Shown here: positions 47,087-56,861 of the stretch, piece after piece
Position numbering within the stretch: the stretch's first letter is position 1
How the letters are laid out: every line of letters begins with the position of its first letter
Source: Streptomyces clavifer
Lineage (GTDB): Bacteria > Actinomycetota > Actinomycetes > Streptomycetales > Streptomycetaceae
DNA: 64,000 bases
Direction of reading: 5' to 3'
Assembly (NCBI GenBank): GCA_014651175.1
Contig: BMWJ01000001.1
Location: forward strand, 992,001 to 1,056,000
Translations under genes and position numbers: made by a program
The notes under the pieces: generated by a model
Databases searched by the model: none
What the model saw: only the letters and a program-made list of their open reading frames with translations
What the model was told of the DNA's origin: nothing

Positions 47087-48601
47087 ATGGGCAACGGCTT
47101 CCAGATGCAGGACCGCTTCGCCGACGGTGCGCAGTACATCGGCGGACGGCTGCGGCCCGGCACGTCGGGACGCCACCAGGAGGTGGTGAACCCCGCCACG
47201 GGCGAGACGGTGTACCGCTACGAACTGGCAGGAACCGACGAGGTGGACGCCGCCGTCGCGGCCGCCCGCGAGGCGTTCCCCGGCTGGTCCGGGGCCACTC
47301 CCGCCGAACGGTCCGACCTGCTGCACCGCTTCGCCGCCGTACTCGCCGGACAGGCCGAGGACTTCGCCCACGCCGAGTCCCTGCAGTGCGGCAAGCCCGT
47401 CAAGCTCTCCACCGAGTTCGACGTGCCCGGCACCGTCGACAACACCGCGTTCTTCGCCGGCGCGGCCCGTCACCTGGAAGGGAAGTCGGCCGCCGAGTAC
47501 AGCGGGGACCACACCTCCTACGTACGCCGGGAGCCCCTCGGGGTCGTCGGGTCCATCGCACCCTGGAACTACCCGCTCCAGATGGCGGCCTGGAAGATCC
47601 TCCCGGCCGTCGCCGCGGGCAACACCGTGGTGCTGAAGCCTGCCGAGATCACCCCGCTGACCTCGCTGATGTTCGCGCAGGCGGCCACGGAGGCCGGCCT
47701 CCCCGACGGCGTGATCAACATCGTCTCCGGAGCGGGCAGGGACGCGGGCGAGCACCTCGTGGGACACCCCGACGTGGTGATGACCTCCTTCACGGGCTCG
47801 ACCGCGGTCGGCAGGCGGGTCGCCGAACTCGCCGCCTCCACCGTCAAGCGCCTCCACCTGGAGCTCGGCGGCAAGGCGCCGTTCCTCGTGTTCGACGACG
47901 CCGACCTCGGGGCAGCGGTCAACGGGGCGGTCGCCGGAGCCCTCATCAACACCGGCCAGGACTGCACCGCCGCCACCCGCGCGTACGTGCAGCGCCCGCT
48001 GTACGACGCCTTCGTCGCGGGCGTCGCAGGACTCATGGAGACCGTACGGCTCGGCGACCCCTTCGACCCGTCCACCGACCTCGGCCCGCTGATCAGCCAT
48101 CAGCAGCGCGACCGGGTGGCCGGATTCGTCGAGCGCGCGCGGGCGTACGCCACCGTCGTCACCGGCGGCGAAGCGCCCGGCGGAGCCCTCGCGGAGGGGG
48201 CGTACTACCGGCCGACCCTGATCACGGGGGCCGCCCAGGACAGCGAGATCGTCACCTCGGAGATCTTCGGCCCCGTCCTCGTCGTCCTGCCCTTCGACAC
48301 CGACGACGAGGGAATCCGCCTCGCCAACGACACCCCCTACGGACTCGCCGCCTCAGCGTGGAGCCGCGACCTGTACCGGGCCAACCGCGCCACCCGCGAG
48401 CTCAGGGCGGGATGCGTGTGGATCAACGACCACATCCCGATCATCAGCGAGATGCCGCACGGCGGATACAAGGCCAGCGGCTTCGGCAAGGACATGTCGT
48501 CGTACTCGTTCGACGAGTACACGCAGGTCAAGCACGTCATGTACGACAACACCGCGGTAGCCGCGAAGGACTGGCACCGCACCGTCTTCGGGGACCGATA
48601 G
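47087..48601 (+). CDS. Aldehyde dehydrogenase of the polyamine operon
   Basis: 504 residues from ATG after GGAGGAG. APWNYPLQMAAWKILPAVAA, Glu in HLELGGKAPFLVFDD, and Cys in NTGQDCTAATRAY. Close to the betaine/aminobutyraldehyde dehydrogenase group, with the same GQDCTAATR motif as the 40281-41720 protein, so they are paralogues. It starts the ALDH-potDABC-oxidoreductase operon, so it likely oxidises the aldehyde derived from imported polyamine. Confidence 0.92.
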   Translation: MGNGFQMQDRFADGAQYIGGRLRPGTSGRHQEVVNPATGETVYRYELAGTDEVDAAVAAAREAFPGWSGATPAERSDLLHRFAAVLAGQAEDFAHAESLQCGKPVKLSTEFDVPGTVDNTAFFAGAARHLEGKSAAEYSGDHTSYVRREPLGVVGSIAPWNYPLQMAAWKILPAVAAGNTVVLKPAEITPLTSLMFAQAATEAGLPDGVINIVSGAGRDAGEHLVGHPDVVMTSFTGSTAVGRRVAELAASTVKRLHLELGGKAPFLVFDDADLGAAVNGAVAGALINTGQDCTAATRAYVQRPLYDAFVAGVAGLMETVRLGDPFDPSTDLGPLISHQQRDRVAGFVERARAYATVVTGGEAPGGALAEGAYYRPTLITGAAQDSEIVTSEIFGPVLVVLPFDTDDEGIRLANDTPYGLAASAWSRDLYRANRATRELRAGCVWINDHIPIISEMPHGGYKASGFGKDMSSYSFDEYTQVKHVMYDNTAVAAKDWHRTVFGDR

Positions 48602-48646
48602 CAGGCCGCCGCCCGGCGGCCCCACCCACCCGAAAGGGCAACGCGT

Positions 48647-49897
48647 ATGCAGGAGTACGAGGCCGAGAGCCTCTCCGCGCCACAGCTGGCCGCCATGCGG
48701 CGGAGCCTGGCGGGCGGCAGGGGTGCCCTCACCCGCCGTTCACTTCTCCGTGCTTCGGGCACGGGCGCGCTGGCGCTCGGCGGCCTCGGCACACTGAGCG
48801 CGTGCGGCATCCCGCCCGCGAAGCGGGAAGGGGACGCCGCGGCGGCCTCGGACGACCACTCGGCCCGGGAGAAACGGATCACGTTCTCCAACTGGACCGA
48901 GTACATGGACGTCGGTGAGGACGAGAAGAGCCGTCCGACCCTGGAGGCGTTCACGAAACGCACCGGGATCACGGTCAAGTACACGGAGGACATCAACGAC
49001 AACGTCGAGTTCTTCGGGAAGGTCAAACCGCAGCTCGCCGCGGGTCAGGACACCGGCCGTGACCTGATCATCGTCACCGACTGGCTCGCCGCGCGCATCA
49101 TCCGGCTGGGCTGGGCGCAGAAGCTGGACCCGGCGAACCTGCCGCACGCGTTCGCCAACCTCTCGGCACAGTTCCGCAGCCCGGACTGGGACCCGGGACG
49201 CGCCTACTCCTACCCCTGGACCGGCATACCCACCGTCATCGCCTACAACGAGAAGGCGACCGGCGGCCGGAAGGTCGAATCCGTGACCCAGCTGCTCGAC
49301 GACCCGAAACTCAAGGGCAGGGTCTCCTTCCTCTCCGAGATGCGCGACTCGGTCGGCATGACGCTCCTCGACATGGGCAAGGACCCCGGCTCGTTCACCG
49401 ACGCCGACTACGACGCGGCGATCGGCCGGCTCCAGAAGGGCGTCGACAGGAAGCAGATACGGCGCTTCACCGGCAACGACTACACCGCGGACCTCAGCAA
49501 GGGCGACATCGCGGCCTGCGTCGCCTGGGCCGGCGACATCATCCAGCTGCAGGCCGACAACCCGGACATCAAGTTCACGATCCCGGCCGCCGGCTACATC
49601 ACGTCGAGCGACAACATGCTGGTCCCGGCCAGGGCCCGGCACAAGACCAATGCCGAGAAGCTCATGGACTACTACTACGAGCCCCCGGTCGCCGCCCAGC
49701 TCGCCGCGTACATCAACTACGTCTGTCCGGTGGACGGGGTCGCCGCGGAGCTCGCGAAGATCGACGAGTCGATGGCCTCGAACACGCTGATCCTCCCCGA
49801 CAAGGAGATGGCCGCGAAGTCGCGCTCCTTCCGCTCGCTCAGCGCCGAGGAAGAGACGGCGTACGAGGAGAAGTTCGCCGAGCTCATCGGTGCCTGA
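48647..49897 (+). CDS. potD: Polyamine ABC transporter substrate-binding protein (Tat lipoprotein)
   Basis: 416 residues. A Tat-type signal (LTRRSLLRASGTGALALGGL) ends in a lipobox-like TLSACG, so the protein is exported folded and lipid-anchored. The mature part has ITFSNWTEYMD, GITVKYTEDINDNVEFFGK and YSYPWTGIPTVIAYNEKA, typical of PotD/PotF spermidine/putrescine binding proteins. First transport gene of the operon. Confidence 0.92.
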   Translation: MQEYEAESLSAPQLAAMRRSLAGGRGALTRRSLLRASGTGALALGGLGTLSACGIPPAKREGDAAAASDDHSAREKRITFSNWTEYMDVGEDEKSRPTLEAFTKRTGITVKYTEDINDNVEFFGKVKPQLAAGQDTGRDLIIVTDWLAARIIRLGWAQKLDPANLPHAFANLSAQFRSPDWDPGRAYSYPWTGIPTVIAYNEKATGGRKVESVTQLLDDPKLKGRVSFLSEMRDSVGMTLLDMGKDPGSFTDADYDAAIGRLQKGVDRKQIRRFTGNDYTADLSKGDIAACVAWAGDIIQLQADNPDIKFTIPAAGYITSSDNMLVPARARHKTNAEKLMDYYYEPPVAAQLAAYINYVCPVDGVAAELAKIDESMASNTLILPDKEMAAKSRSFRSLSAEEETAYEEKFAELIGA

Positions 49898-50020
49898 CCG
49901 GGCCGGCCCCTGACGGGCCCGTCCTGTCACCGGCACCCGACCGGGCCGGTGCCCCTCGGTATCCGTACGGCCCGTCCCACTTCCTCCCGAACTCCCCCGA
50001 CACCACTGGGACTGCGACCC

Positions 50021-51187
50021 ATGACACAGCGGCAGACAGCGGGCGGCGACGTCCGACTCACCGGGATCAGCAAGACCTACGGCTCCTTCACCGCAGTACG
50101 GCCACTCGACCTCACCGTCCCGCAGGGCTCCTTCTTCGCCCTGCTCGGCGCGTCCGGCTGCGGCAAGACCACGACCCTGCGGATGATCGCGGGCCTGGAG
50201 GAGGCCACCACCGGCACGGTCTCGCTCGGCGGTACGGACATCACGGGCCTGCCCCCGTACAAACGGCCCGTCAACACCGTCTTCCAGAGCTACGCGCTCT
50301 TCCCGCACCTCGACGTCACCGAGAACATCGCCTTCGGGCTGCGCCGCCGCGGCATCAGGTCGGTGAAGAAGCAGGTCGGCGAGATGCTGGAGCTCGTCCA
50401 GCTCGGCGACTTCGCCCACCGCAAGCCGCATCAGCTGTCCGGCGGCCAGCAGCAGCGCGTCGCCGTGGCCCGCGCGCTCATCAACCACCCCCAGGTCCTC
50501 CTCCTCGACGAGCCGCTCGGAGCCCTCGACCTCAAGCTGCGCCGCCAGATGCAGCTCGAACTCAAGCGGATCCAGACCGAGGTCGGCATCACGTTCATCC
50601 ACGTCACCCACGACCAGGAGGAGGCCATGACCATGGCCGACACCGTCGCGGTGATGAACGGCGGCCGGGTCGAACAGCTCGGCGCCCCCGCCGATCTGTA
50701 CGAGAACCCGCGGACCACCTTCGTGGCGAACTTCCTGGGGACGTCCAACCTCATCGAGGGCGAGGTCGTCTCCGCGGGCACGAAGGGCGCCGGCACCGAC
50801 ATCGTCGTCGCCGCGGGGGGCGGGAGGATACGGCTGTCCGCCGGCCGATGTCCCGCCCCGGTGACGAGCGGCGGCAGGCTGCTGGTCGGCGTCCGCCCCG
50901 AGAAGATCTCCCTCGCCCACGCCGACGAGGCGGAGTCCATAACCGACGGCCGCAACCGCGTCACCGGAAGGATCGTCGACTCCAGCTTCATCGGCGTCTC
51001 CACCCAGTACGTCGTGGAGAGCCCGGCGGGCAAGGCGCTGCAGGTGTACGAGCAGAACATCGAGCGGGACACCCGGCTCGTCCCCGGCGCCGAGGTCGTC
51101 CTGCACTGGAATCCCGCCCACACCTTCGGCCTGGACGCGGGCCAGCCGATGGACGCCGGTGTGGAGAGCGTGGAGGACGCCGCGTGA
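50021..51187 (+). CDS. potA: Polyamine ABC transporter ATP-binding protein
   Basis: 388 residues from ATG. Walker A GASGCGKTTTLRMIAGL, Q-loop VFQSYALFPHLDV, signature LSGGQQQRVAVARALI, Walker B LLLDEPLGALDLKLR, H-loop HVTHDQEEAMTM. A TOBE domain follows. Overlaps potB by GTGA. Confidence 0.95.
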   Translation: MTQRQTAGGDVRLTGISKTYGSFTAVRPLDLTVPQGSFFALLGASGCGKTTTLRMIAGLEEATTGTVSLGGTDITGLPPYKRPVNTVFQSYALFPHLDVTENIAFGLRRRGIRSVKKQVGEMLELVQLGDFAHRKPHQLSGGQQQRVAVARALINHPQVLLLDEPLGALDLKLRRQMQLELKRIQTEVGITFIHVTHDQEEAMTMADTVAVMNGGRVEQLGAPADLYENPRTTFVANFLGTSNLIEGEVVSAGTKGAGTDIVVAAGGGRIRLSAGRCPAPVTSGGRLLVGVRPEKISLAHADEAESITDGRNRVTGRIVDSSFIGVSTQYVVESPAGKALQVYEQNIERDTRLVPGAEVVLHWNPAHTFGLDAGQPMDAGVESVEDAA

Positions 51188-52107
51188 GCGTCACCGACGC
51201 GCCACCGGCGCCGGACACCGGACCGGAGGTCCGCAGGCCCTCCACCCGCAGGCGGCTCGTCCCGTACTGGCTGCTGCTCCCCGGCATCCTCTGGCTGCTC
51301 GTCTTCTTCGCGCTGCCGATGGTCTACCAGGCGTCGACCTCCGTGCAGACCGGATCCCTGGAGAAGGGCTTCGAGGTCACCTGGCACTTCCGGACGTACT
51401 GGGACGCCCTCGCCGACTACTACCCGCAGTTCATCCGGTCCCTGCTGTACGCCGGATCCGCCACGCTCCTGTGCCTGCTGCTCGGCTACCCGCTCGCGTA
51501 CCTGATCGCCTTCAGGGCGGGCCGCTGGCGCGGTCTGGTGCTCGTGCTGGTCATCGCGCCGTTCTTCACGAGCTTCCTGATCCGGACGCTCGCCTGGAAG
51601 ACGATCCTCGCGGACGGCGGTGCGGTCGTCGACGTGCTGGACGCCCTGCACGTCCTGGACGTCACCAGCCGGCTCGGCTGGACCGAGAACAACCGGGTCC
51701 TGGCCACCCCGCTGGCCGTCGTCTGCGGTCTGACGTACAACTTCCTGCCCTTCATGATCCTGCCGCTCTACACCTCCCTGGAGCGGATCGACGGCCGGCT
51801 GCACGAGGCGGCGGGCGATCTGTACGCGACTCCCGCCACCACCTTCCGCAAGGTGACGTTCCCGCTGTCCATGCCCGGGGTGGTCTCCGGCACCCTGCTG
51901 ACCTTCATCCCGGCCAGCGGTGACTACGTCAACGCGGAACTGCTGGGTTCCACCGACACCAAGATGGTCGGCAGCGTCATCCAGAGCCAGTTCCTGCGGG
52001 TACTGGACTATCCGACGGCCGCCGCGCTCTCGTTCATCCTCATGGCGGTCGTCCTGCTGGTGGTCACCGTCTACATCCGCCGCTCCGGCACGGAGGACCT
52101 GGTCTGA
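51184..52107 (+). CDS. potB: Polyamine ABC transporter permease PotB
   Basis: 307 residues from the GTG overlapping the potA stop. Six spans (WLLLPGILWLLVFFALPMVY first) and the EAA loop DGRLHEAAGDLYATPATTFR. The FIPASGDYVNAELLGST segment is typical of PotB. ATG of potC overlaps its stop. Confidence 0.94.
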   Translation: MSVTDAPPAPDTGPEVRRPSTRRRLVPYWLLLPGILWLLVFFALPMVYQASTSVQTGSLEKGFEVTWHFRTYWDALADYYPQFIRSLLYAGSATLLCLLLGYPLAYLIAFRAGRWRGLVLVLVIAPFFTSFLIRTLAWKTILADGGAVVDVLDALHVLDVTSRLGWTENNRVLATPLAVVCGLTYNFLPFMILPLYTSLERIDGRLHEAAGDLYATPATTFRKVTFPLSMPGVVSGTLLTFIPASGDYVNAELLGSTDTKMVGSVIQSQFLRVLDYPTAAALSFILMAVVLLVVTVYIRRSGTEDLV

Positions 52108-52910
52108 TGCCCGTACTCCGCCTGCTGCGCCGGAACCTGGTCGTGATCGCGGGTCTGCTGACCCTCGCGTACATGATCCTGCCCAACGTCGTCGTCATGG
52201 TGTTCTCCTTCAACAAGCCGAACGGGCGCTTCAACTACGCCTGGCAGCGCTTCTCGCTGGACGCCTGGAAGGACCCCTGCGGTGTCGCCGACCTCTGCGG
52301 GTCGCTCTCGCTCTCGCTGCGGATCGCCTTCTGGGCGACGCTCGGCGCGACGGTGCTCGGCACGATGATCGCCTTCGCACTGGTCCGCTACCGGTTCCGG
52401 GCGCGCGGCGCGATCAACGCACTGATCTTCCTTCCGATGGCGATGCCCGAGGTCGTCATGGCCGCCTCGCTGCTCACGCTCTTCCTCAACATGGGCGCCG
52501 AGCTCGGCTTCTGGACCGTGCTGATCGCCCACATCATGTTCTGCCTCAGCTTCGTGGTGACGGCGGTCAAGGCGCGCGTGATGTCGATGGACCCACGGCT
52601 GGAGGAGGCAGCCCGCGATCTCTACGCGGGGCCCCTGCAGACCTTCCTCCGGGTGACCCTGCCCATCGCCGCCCCCGGAATCGCCGCGGGAGCCCTGCTC
52701 GCCTTCGCTCTCTCCTTCGACGATTTCATCATCACCAATTTCAACGCGGGTTCGACCGTCACGTTCCCCATGTTCGTCTGGGGATCGGCACAGCGCGGAA
52801 CGCCCGTGCAGATCAACGTCATCGGTACGGCCATGTTCGTCATCGCCGTCGCGGTGGTGCTCCTCGGCCAGCTCATAGCGAACCGGCGGAAGAGCAGAGC
52901 AGGTAAGTAG
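52107..52910 (+). CDS. potC: Polyamine ABC transporter permease PotC
   Basis: 267 residues. Six spans with the EAA loop DPRLEEAARDLYAGPLQTFL and the conserved FSFDDFIITNFNAG segment (LSFDDFIITNFNAGSTVTFP) of PotC. Pairs with PotB to form the membrane channel. Confidence 0.94.
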   Translation: MPVLRLLRRNLVVIAGLLTLAYMILPNVVVMVFSFNKPNGRFNYAWQRFSLDAWKDPCGVADLCGSLSLSLRIAFWATLGATVLGTMIAFALVRYRFRARGAINALIFLPMAMPEVVMAASLLTLFLNMGAELGFWTVLIAHIMFCLSFVVTAVKARVMSMDPRLEEAARDLYAGPLQTFLRVTLPIAAPGIAAGALLAFALSFDDFIITNFNAGSTVTFPMFVWGSAQRGTPVQINVIGTAMFVIAVAVVLLGQLIANRRKSRAGK

Positions 52911-52933
52911 ACACCTCTAAGGAGTTGGAAACC

Positions 52934-54349
52934 ATGGCCCCGGACGCCATGCGTACTGCCGCGCATTCACTCGCCGACGCACAACCCCTCTCCTGCTGGC
53001 TCGACGATCCGGGAAAGCCCGGAGCGCTCCCCGCGCTCACGGGCGACGAGAGGTGCGACCTCCTCGTCGTCGGTGGTGGCTACAGCGGGCTGTGGACCGC
53101 GCTGCTCGCCAAGGAACGGGATCCCGGGCGCGATGTCGTTCTCGTCGAGGGACATGAGGTGGGCTGGGCCGCTTCGGGCCGCAACGGCGGATTCTGTGCG
53201 GCCTCCCTGACCCACGGCCTGGCCAACGGGCTGGAACGCTGGCCGGACGAGATCGGGGAACTGGAGGAGCTGGGCGCGCGGAACCTCGACGCCATCGAGT
53301 CGGCCGTCGCCCGCTACTCCCTCGACTGCGACTTCGAGCGCACCGGTGAGATCGATGTGGCCACCGAGCCGCACCAGCTCGACGAGCTGCGGGAACGGCA
53401 CCGCCGGACCCGGCAGCTCGGCTTCTCCGGGGAGGAGTTCCTGGACCGCGACCAGGTGCGCGCCCAGGTCGACTCACCGACCTTCCTGGGCGGTCTGTGG
53501 GACCGGCGCGGGGTCGCGATGCTGCACCCGGCGAAGCTCGCCTGGGGACTGAAGCGAGCCTGTCGGGGGCTGGGCGTGCGGATCTACGAGCACACCCCGG
53601 CCCTCGAACTCGCCAGGTCGGGCGCGGGCATGGCGGTGCGCACCCCCTACGGGAGGGTCTTCGCCCGTGACGTGGCCCTCGGTACGAACGTCTTCCCGTC
53701 GCTGGTCAAGCGGGTGCGTCCGTACACCGTCCCGGTGTACGACTACGCGCTGATGACGGAACCCCTCACCGACGGCCGGCTCGCCTCGATCGGCTGGGGG
53801 AACCGCCAGGGCCTGGGCGACAGCGCCAACCAGTTCCACTATTTCCGGCTCTCCGCGGACAACCGGATCCTCTGGGGCGGGTACGACGCGATCTATCCCT
53901 ACGGCGGCCGTCTGGATTCCTCGCTCGACCACCGGCCGGAGACCTTCCTGAAACTCGCCGGGCAGTTCTTCGAGTGTTTTCCGCAGCTTTCCGGAGTGCG
54001 GTTCAGCCATTCCTGGGGAGGTGCCATCGACACCTGTTCGCGCTTCTCCGCATTCTTCGGAACGGCCTTCCGCGGACAGGTCGCCTACGCGGCCGGATAC
54101 ACCGGACTGGGCGTCGGAGCCACACGCTTCGGGGCGGACGTCATGCTCGATCTGCTGTCCGGCGGGAGGACGGAACGCACGGCCCTTCGCATGGTCCGCT
54201 CGAAGCCGATGCCCTTTCCGCCCGAGCCGTTCGCCTGGACGGGGATCGAGCTCACCAAACGGTCGCTCGCCCGCGCGGACGCCCACGGCGGCCACCGGAA
54301 CCTGTGGCTGCGCACCATGGACCGGATGGGGCTCGGGTTCGACAGCTGA
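52934..54349 (+). CDS. FAD-dependent oxidoreductase (gamma-glutamylputrescine oxidase-like)
   Basis: 471 residues from the ATG after AAGGAG. FAD motif DLLVVGGGYSGLWTALLAKE (GxGxxG as GGGYSG) near residue 40 and SGRNGGFCAAS. The C-terminus has AYAAGYTGLGVGATRFGADV, typical of DAO/PuuB oxidases. As the last gene of the polyamine import operon it probably oxidises a polyamine or its gamma-glutamyl derivative, producing aldehyde, ammonia and H2O2. No glutamylpolyamine synthetase is in the window. Confidence 0.88.
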   Translation: MAPDAMRTAAHSLADAQPLSCWLDDPGKPGALPALTGDERCDLLVVGGGYSGLWTALLAKERDPGRDVVLVEGHEVGWAASGRNGGFCAASLTHGLANGLERWPDEIGELEELGARNLDAIESAVARYSLDCDFERTGEIDVATEPHQLDELRERHRRTRQLGFSGEEFLDRDQVRAQVDSPTFLGGLWDRRGVAMLHPAKLAWGLKRACRGLGVRIYEHTPALELARSGAGMAVRTPYGRVFARDVALGTNVFPSLVKRVRPYTVPVYDYALMTEPLTDGRLASIGWGNRQGLGDSANQFHYFRLSADNRILWGGYDAIYPYGGRLDSSLDHRPETFLKLAGQFFECFPQLSGVRFSHSWGGAIDTCSRFSAFFGTAFRGQVAYAAGYTGLGVGATRFGADVMLDLLSGGRTERTALRMVRSKPMPFPPEPFAWTGIELTKRSLARADAHGGHRNLWLRTMDRMGLGFDS

Positions 54350-54436
54350 GCAGCGGCGGCGTGACCCGGCTCACTGCCGAGGAACAGCCGAAACCCGCGT
54401 CATGATCCGGGCCCACCCCTCTCTCCCCCTGTGAAC

Positions 54437-54460
54437 GCACCGGCGGGACCCCGCCGGTGC
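54437..54460 (+). terminator. Hairpin after the polyamine operon
   Basis: 10-bp stem (54437-54446 with 54451-54460) and a GACC loop, 88 bp after the oxidoreductase stop. Confidence 0.6.
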
Positions 54461-54483
54461 CCACGGGGAAAGAGGGGCAGTCC

Positions 54484-54954
54484 ATGGCCGCCACGGAGGC
54501 GAAAGCCGCAGTCGAATGGCTCGTATCGGTCGCACCGGATCCGGACGCGTGCCGGCGGGAGTGGGAGCGGGACCCCCGGGGGATCGCGCTCCTTCCCGCC
54601 GGGAAGCGCTGGGACGTGCTGATCCTCCCGGGGGAGCTGGGCCGTCCGACGCTCGACGTGCTCACCCGTCTCATCGACCGGCCGGGACCCGTGCTCGCCG
54701 ATTTCGGGGACGCCCGCATGGGCTTCCTCGTGCCACCGGGAACGGCCGCGCGCTGGCTCGGCACAGGTGTCCGCGGGGCGGGCCCCGGCACCTGGATCGT
54801 CGTCCCCTACCCGGGTCGCACCGTCGGCCGGGTGCGGTGGCTGATCAGGCCGGACGGGTCGGGGACGCTCACCGATCCGGCGCTCCTGGAACTCGCGATG
54901 CACGAGGCCGCGGCCGTACGCGGGGCCCGCGGCGCGGGGCGCGGCGGAAGGTGA
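54484..54954 (+). CDS. Small protein related to the prim-pol-like protein at 443-1093
   Basis: 156 residues from the ATG after GAGGGGC. RGIALLPAGKRWDVLILPGE, GFLVPPGTAARWLG, GPGTWIVVPYP and VGRVRWLIRP align in order with segments of the protein at 443-1093 (LLPVGRTFDVL, FLVAPG, GPGSYITAPP, GPVRWLRPP). It lacks the cysteine cluster. Function unknown. Confidence 0.7.
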   Translation: MAATEAKAAVEWLVSVAPDPDACRREWERDPRGIALLPAGKRWDVLILPGELGRPTLDVLTRLIDRPGPVLADFGDARMGFLVPPGTAARWLGTGVRGAGPGTWIVVPYPGRTVGRVRWLIRPDGSGTLTDPALLELAMHEAAAVRGARGAGRGGR

Positions 54955-54970
54955 CGTACTGCCGGAAGCC

Positions 54971-54999
54971 TTGACAACAGGATTGGTCTGGACCATGTT
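54971..54999 (+). promoter_or_regulatory. Chitinase promoter with an overlapping DasR-type operator
   Basis: TTGACA (54971-54976), 17 bp, CATGTT (54994-54999). The palindrome ATTGGTCTGGACCATG (54982-54997; arms TGGTC/GACCA) fills the spacer and -10 and matches the DasR-responsive element consensus (ACTGGTCTAGACCAGT). This predicts repression relieved by glucosamine-6-phosphate. Confidence 0.8.
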
Positions 55000-55040
55000 G
55001 TGCGCGGCCCCACTCGATTCCCCCTTGCACGGAGGCTGTT

Positions 55041-56861
55041 GTGGCACGCACTGGACCACCCGTCCGATTCACCGGACTCCTGGCCGCGTTCTCGGCCGCC
55101 CTGCTCGCCCTCGGCGGTCTGGTCGCGTCGGCGCCGGCCGCGGGGGCGGCCGACGCCGATCTCGCGCGCAACGGCGGCTTCGAGGCCGGCCTCGACGGCT
55201 GGAACTGCACGGGGGCGAGCGGAGCCGCCGTCACCACGCCGGTGCGCAGCGGTTCGTCGGCGCTGAGGGCGACCCCCGCCGGCAGCGACAACGCCAGGTG
55301 CTCCCAGACCGTGACGGTGAAGCCGGACTCCGCGTACACACTGAGCGCGTGGGTGCAGGGCGGTTACGTCTACCTCGGCGCGTCCGGCACCGGGACCACC
55401 GACGTCTCGACCTGGACCCAGTCCGCCGGCGCGTACAAGCAGCTCACCACCACGTTCAGGACCGGTGCGGCGACGACCTCCGTGACCGTCCATCTCCACG
55501 GCTGGTACGGCACCCCGGCCTACTACGCCGACGACCTCACCCTGACCGGCCCGGGAGGCGGGCCCGTCACCGTGCCCGCCGCGCCCTCCGGGCTGCGGGC
55601 CGGTGCGGCCACCTCGTCCTCGGTCCCGCTGTCCTGGACGGCGTCCTCCGGAGCGACCGGCTACCACGTCTACCGCAACGGCACGAAGGTCCTCGACACC
55701 ACCGGCACCTCGGCGACCGTGACGGGACTGGCCGCGTCCACCGCGTACAGCTTCCAGGTCACCGCCTCCAACGCCGCCGGAGAGTCCGGCAGGTCCGCCG
55801 CGGCCGCTGCCACCACGACCGCGGGCGGCGGCGGGAACAGCGGCCTCCCGGCCCGCGCCCTCGTCGGATACCTGCACTCCAGCTTCGCCAACGGCTCCGG
55901 CTACACGCGGATGGCGGACGTGCCCGACTCGTGGGACGTCATCAACCTCGCCTTCGGCGAACCCACGTCCGTCACCTCCGGCGACATCCGCTTCTCGCTC
56001 TGCCCGGCCGCCGAGTGCCCGGGTGTGGAGTCCGAGGCGGAGTTCAAGGCGGCCATCAAGGCCAAGCAGGCCGCGGGCAAGAAGGTGCTGATCTCCATCG
56101 GCGGCCAGAACGGGCAGGTGCAGCTCGCCTCCACCGCCGCGCGCGACACCTTCGTCTCCTCCGTCAGCAGGATCATCGACACCTACGGCCTCGACGGCCT
56201 CGACATCGACTTCGAGGGCCACTCGCTGTCGCTGAACACCGGGGACACCGACTTCCGCAGCCCGACGAGCCCCGTCATCGTCAACCTGATCTCCGCGGTG
56301 AAGTCCCTCAAGGCCCGGTACGGCGCCGACTTCGTCCTCACGATGGCCCCCGAGACCTTCTTCGTCCAGCTCGGCTACCAGTACTACGGCTCGGGCCCCT
56401 GGGGTGGCCAGGACCCGCGCGCCGGCGCGTATCTGCCGGTCATCCACGCTCTGCGCGACGACCTCACCCTGCTCCACGTCCAGGACTACAACTCGGGCTC
56501 CGTCATGGGTCTCGACGACCAGTACCACTCCATGGGCGGCGCCGACTTCCACATCGCCATGACCGACATGCTGCTCACCGGCTTCCCCGTGGCCGGCGAC
56601 CGGACCAGGGTCTTCCCGGCGCTGCGCCCCGAGCAGGTCGCCATCGGCCTCCCCGCCTCCACCCAGGCGGGCAACGGCCACACCTCGCCCGCCGAGGTCA
56701 CCAAGGCGCTGAACTGCCTCACGAAGAAGACCGACTGCGGCTCCTACCAGACCCACGGCACCTGGTCCGGGCTCCGCGGGCTGATGACCTGGTCCATCAA
56801 CTGGGACCGGTTCAACGCCTGGGAGTTCTCGAAGAACTTCGACGCCTACTTCGGTAGCTGA
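55041..56861 (+). CDS. Secreted GH18 chitinase with N-terminal carbohydrate-binding and FnIII domains
   Basis: 606 residues, GTG after GGAGG. A signal peptide to about ASAPAAGAAD (residue ~37) precedes a carbohydrate-binding module (NGGFEAGLDGWNCTG, residues ~43-170), a fibronectin type III domain (~180-265) and a GH18 domain from RALVGYLHSS. The catalytic motif is GLDGLDIDFEG (DxxDxDxE complete), with LTMAPETFFVQ and LMTWSINWDRFN later. Degrades chitin outside the cell; consistent with DasR control. Ends 16 bp inside the convergent PAP2 frame. Confidence 0.95.
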   Translation: MARTGPPVRFTGLLAAFSAALLALGGLVASAPAAGAADADLARNGGFEAGLDGWNCTGASGAAVTTPVRSGSSALRATPAGSDNARCSQTVTVKPDSAYTLSAWVQGGYVYLGASGTGTTDVSTWTQSAGAYKQLTTTFRTGAATTSVTVHLHGWYGTPAYYADDLTLTGPGGGPVTVPAAPSGLRAGAATSSSVPLSWTASSGATGYHVYRNGTKVLDTTGTSATVTGLAASTAYSFQVTASNAAGESGRSAAAAATTTAGGGGNSGLPARALVGYLHSSFANGSGYTRMADVPDSWDVINLAFGEPTSVTSGDIRFSLCPAAECPGVESEAEFKAAIKAKQAAGKKVLISIGGQNGQVQLASTAARDTFVSSVSRIIDTYGLDGLDIDFEGHSLSLNTGDTDFRSPTSPVIVNLISAVKSLKARYGADFVLTMAPETFFVQLGYQYYGSGPWGGQDPRAGAYLPVIHALRDDLTLLHVQDYNSGSVMGLDDQYHSMGGADFHIAMTDMLLTGFPVAGDRTRVFPALRPEQVAIGLPASTQAGNGHTSPAEVTKALNCLTKKTDCGSYQTHGTWSGLRGLMTWSINWDRFNAWEFSKNFDAYFGS

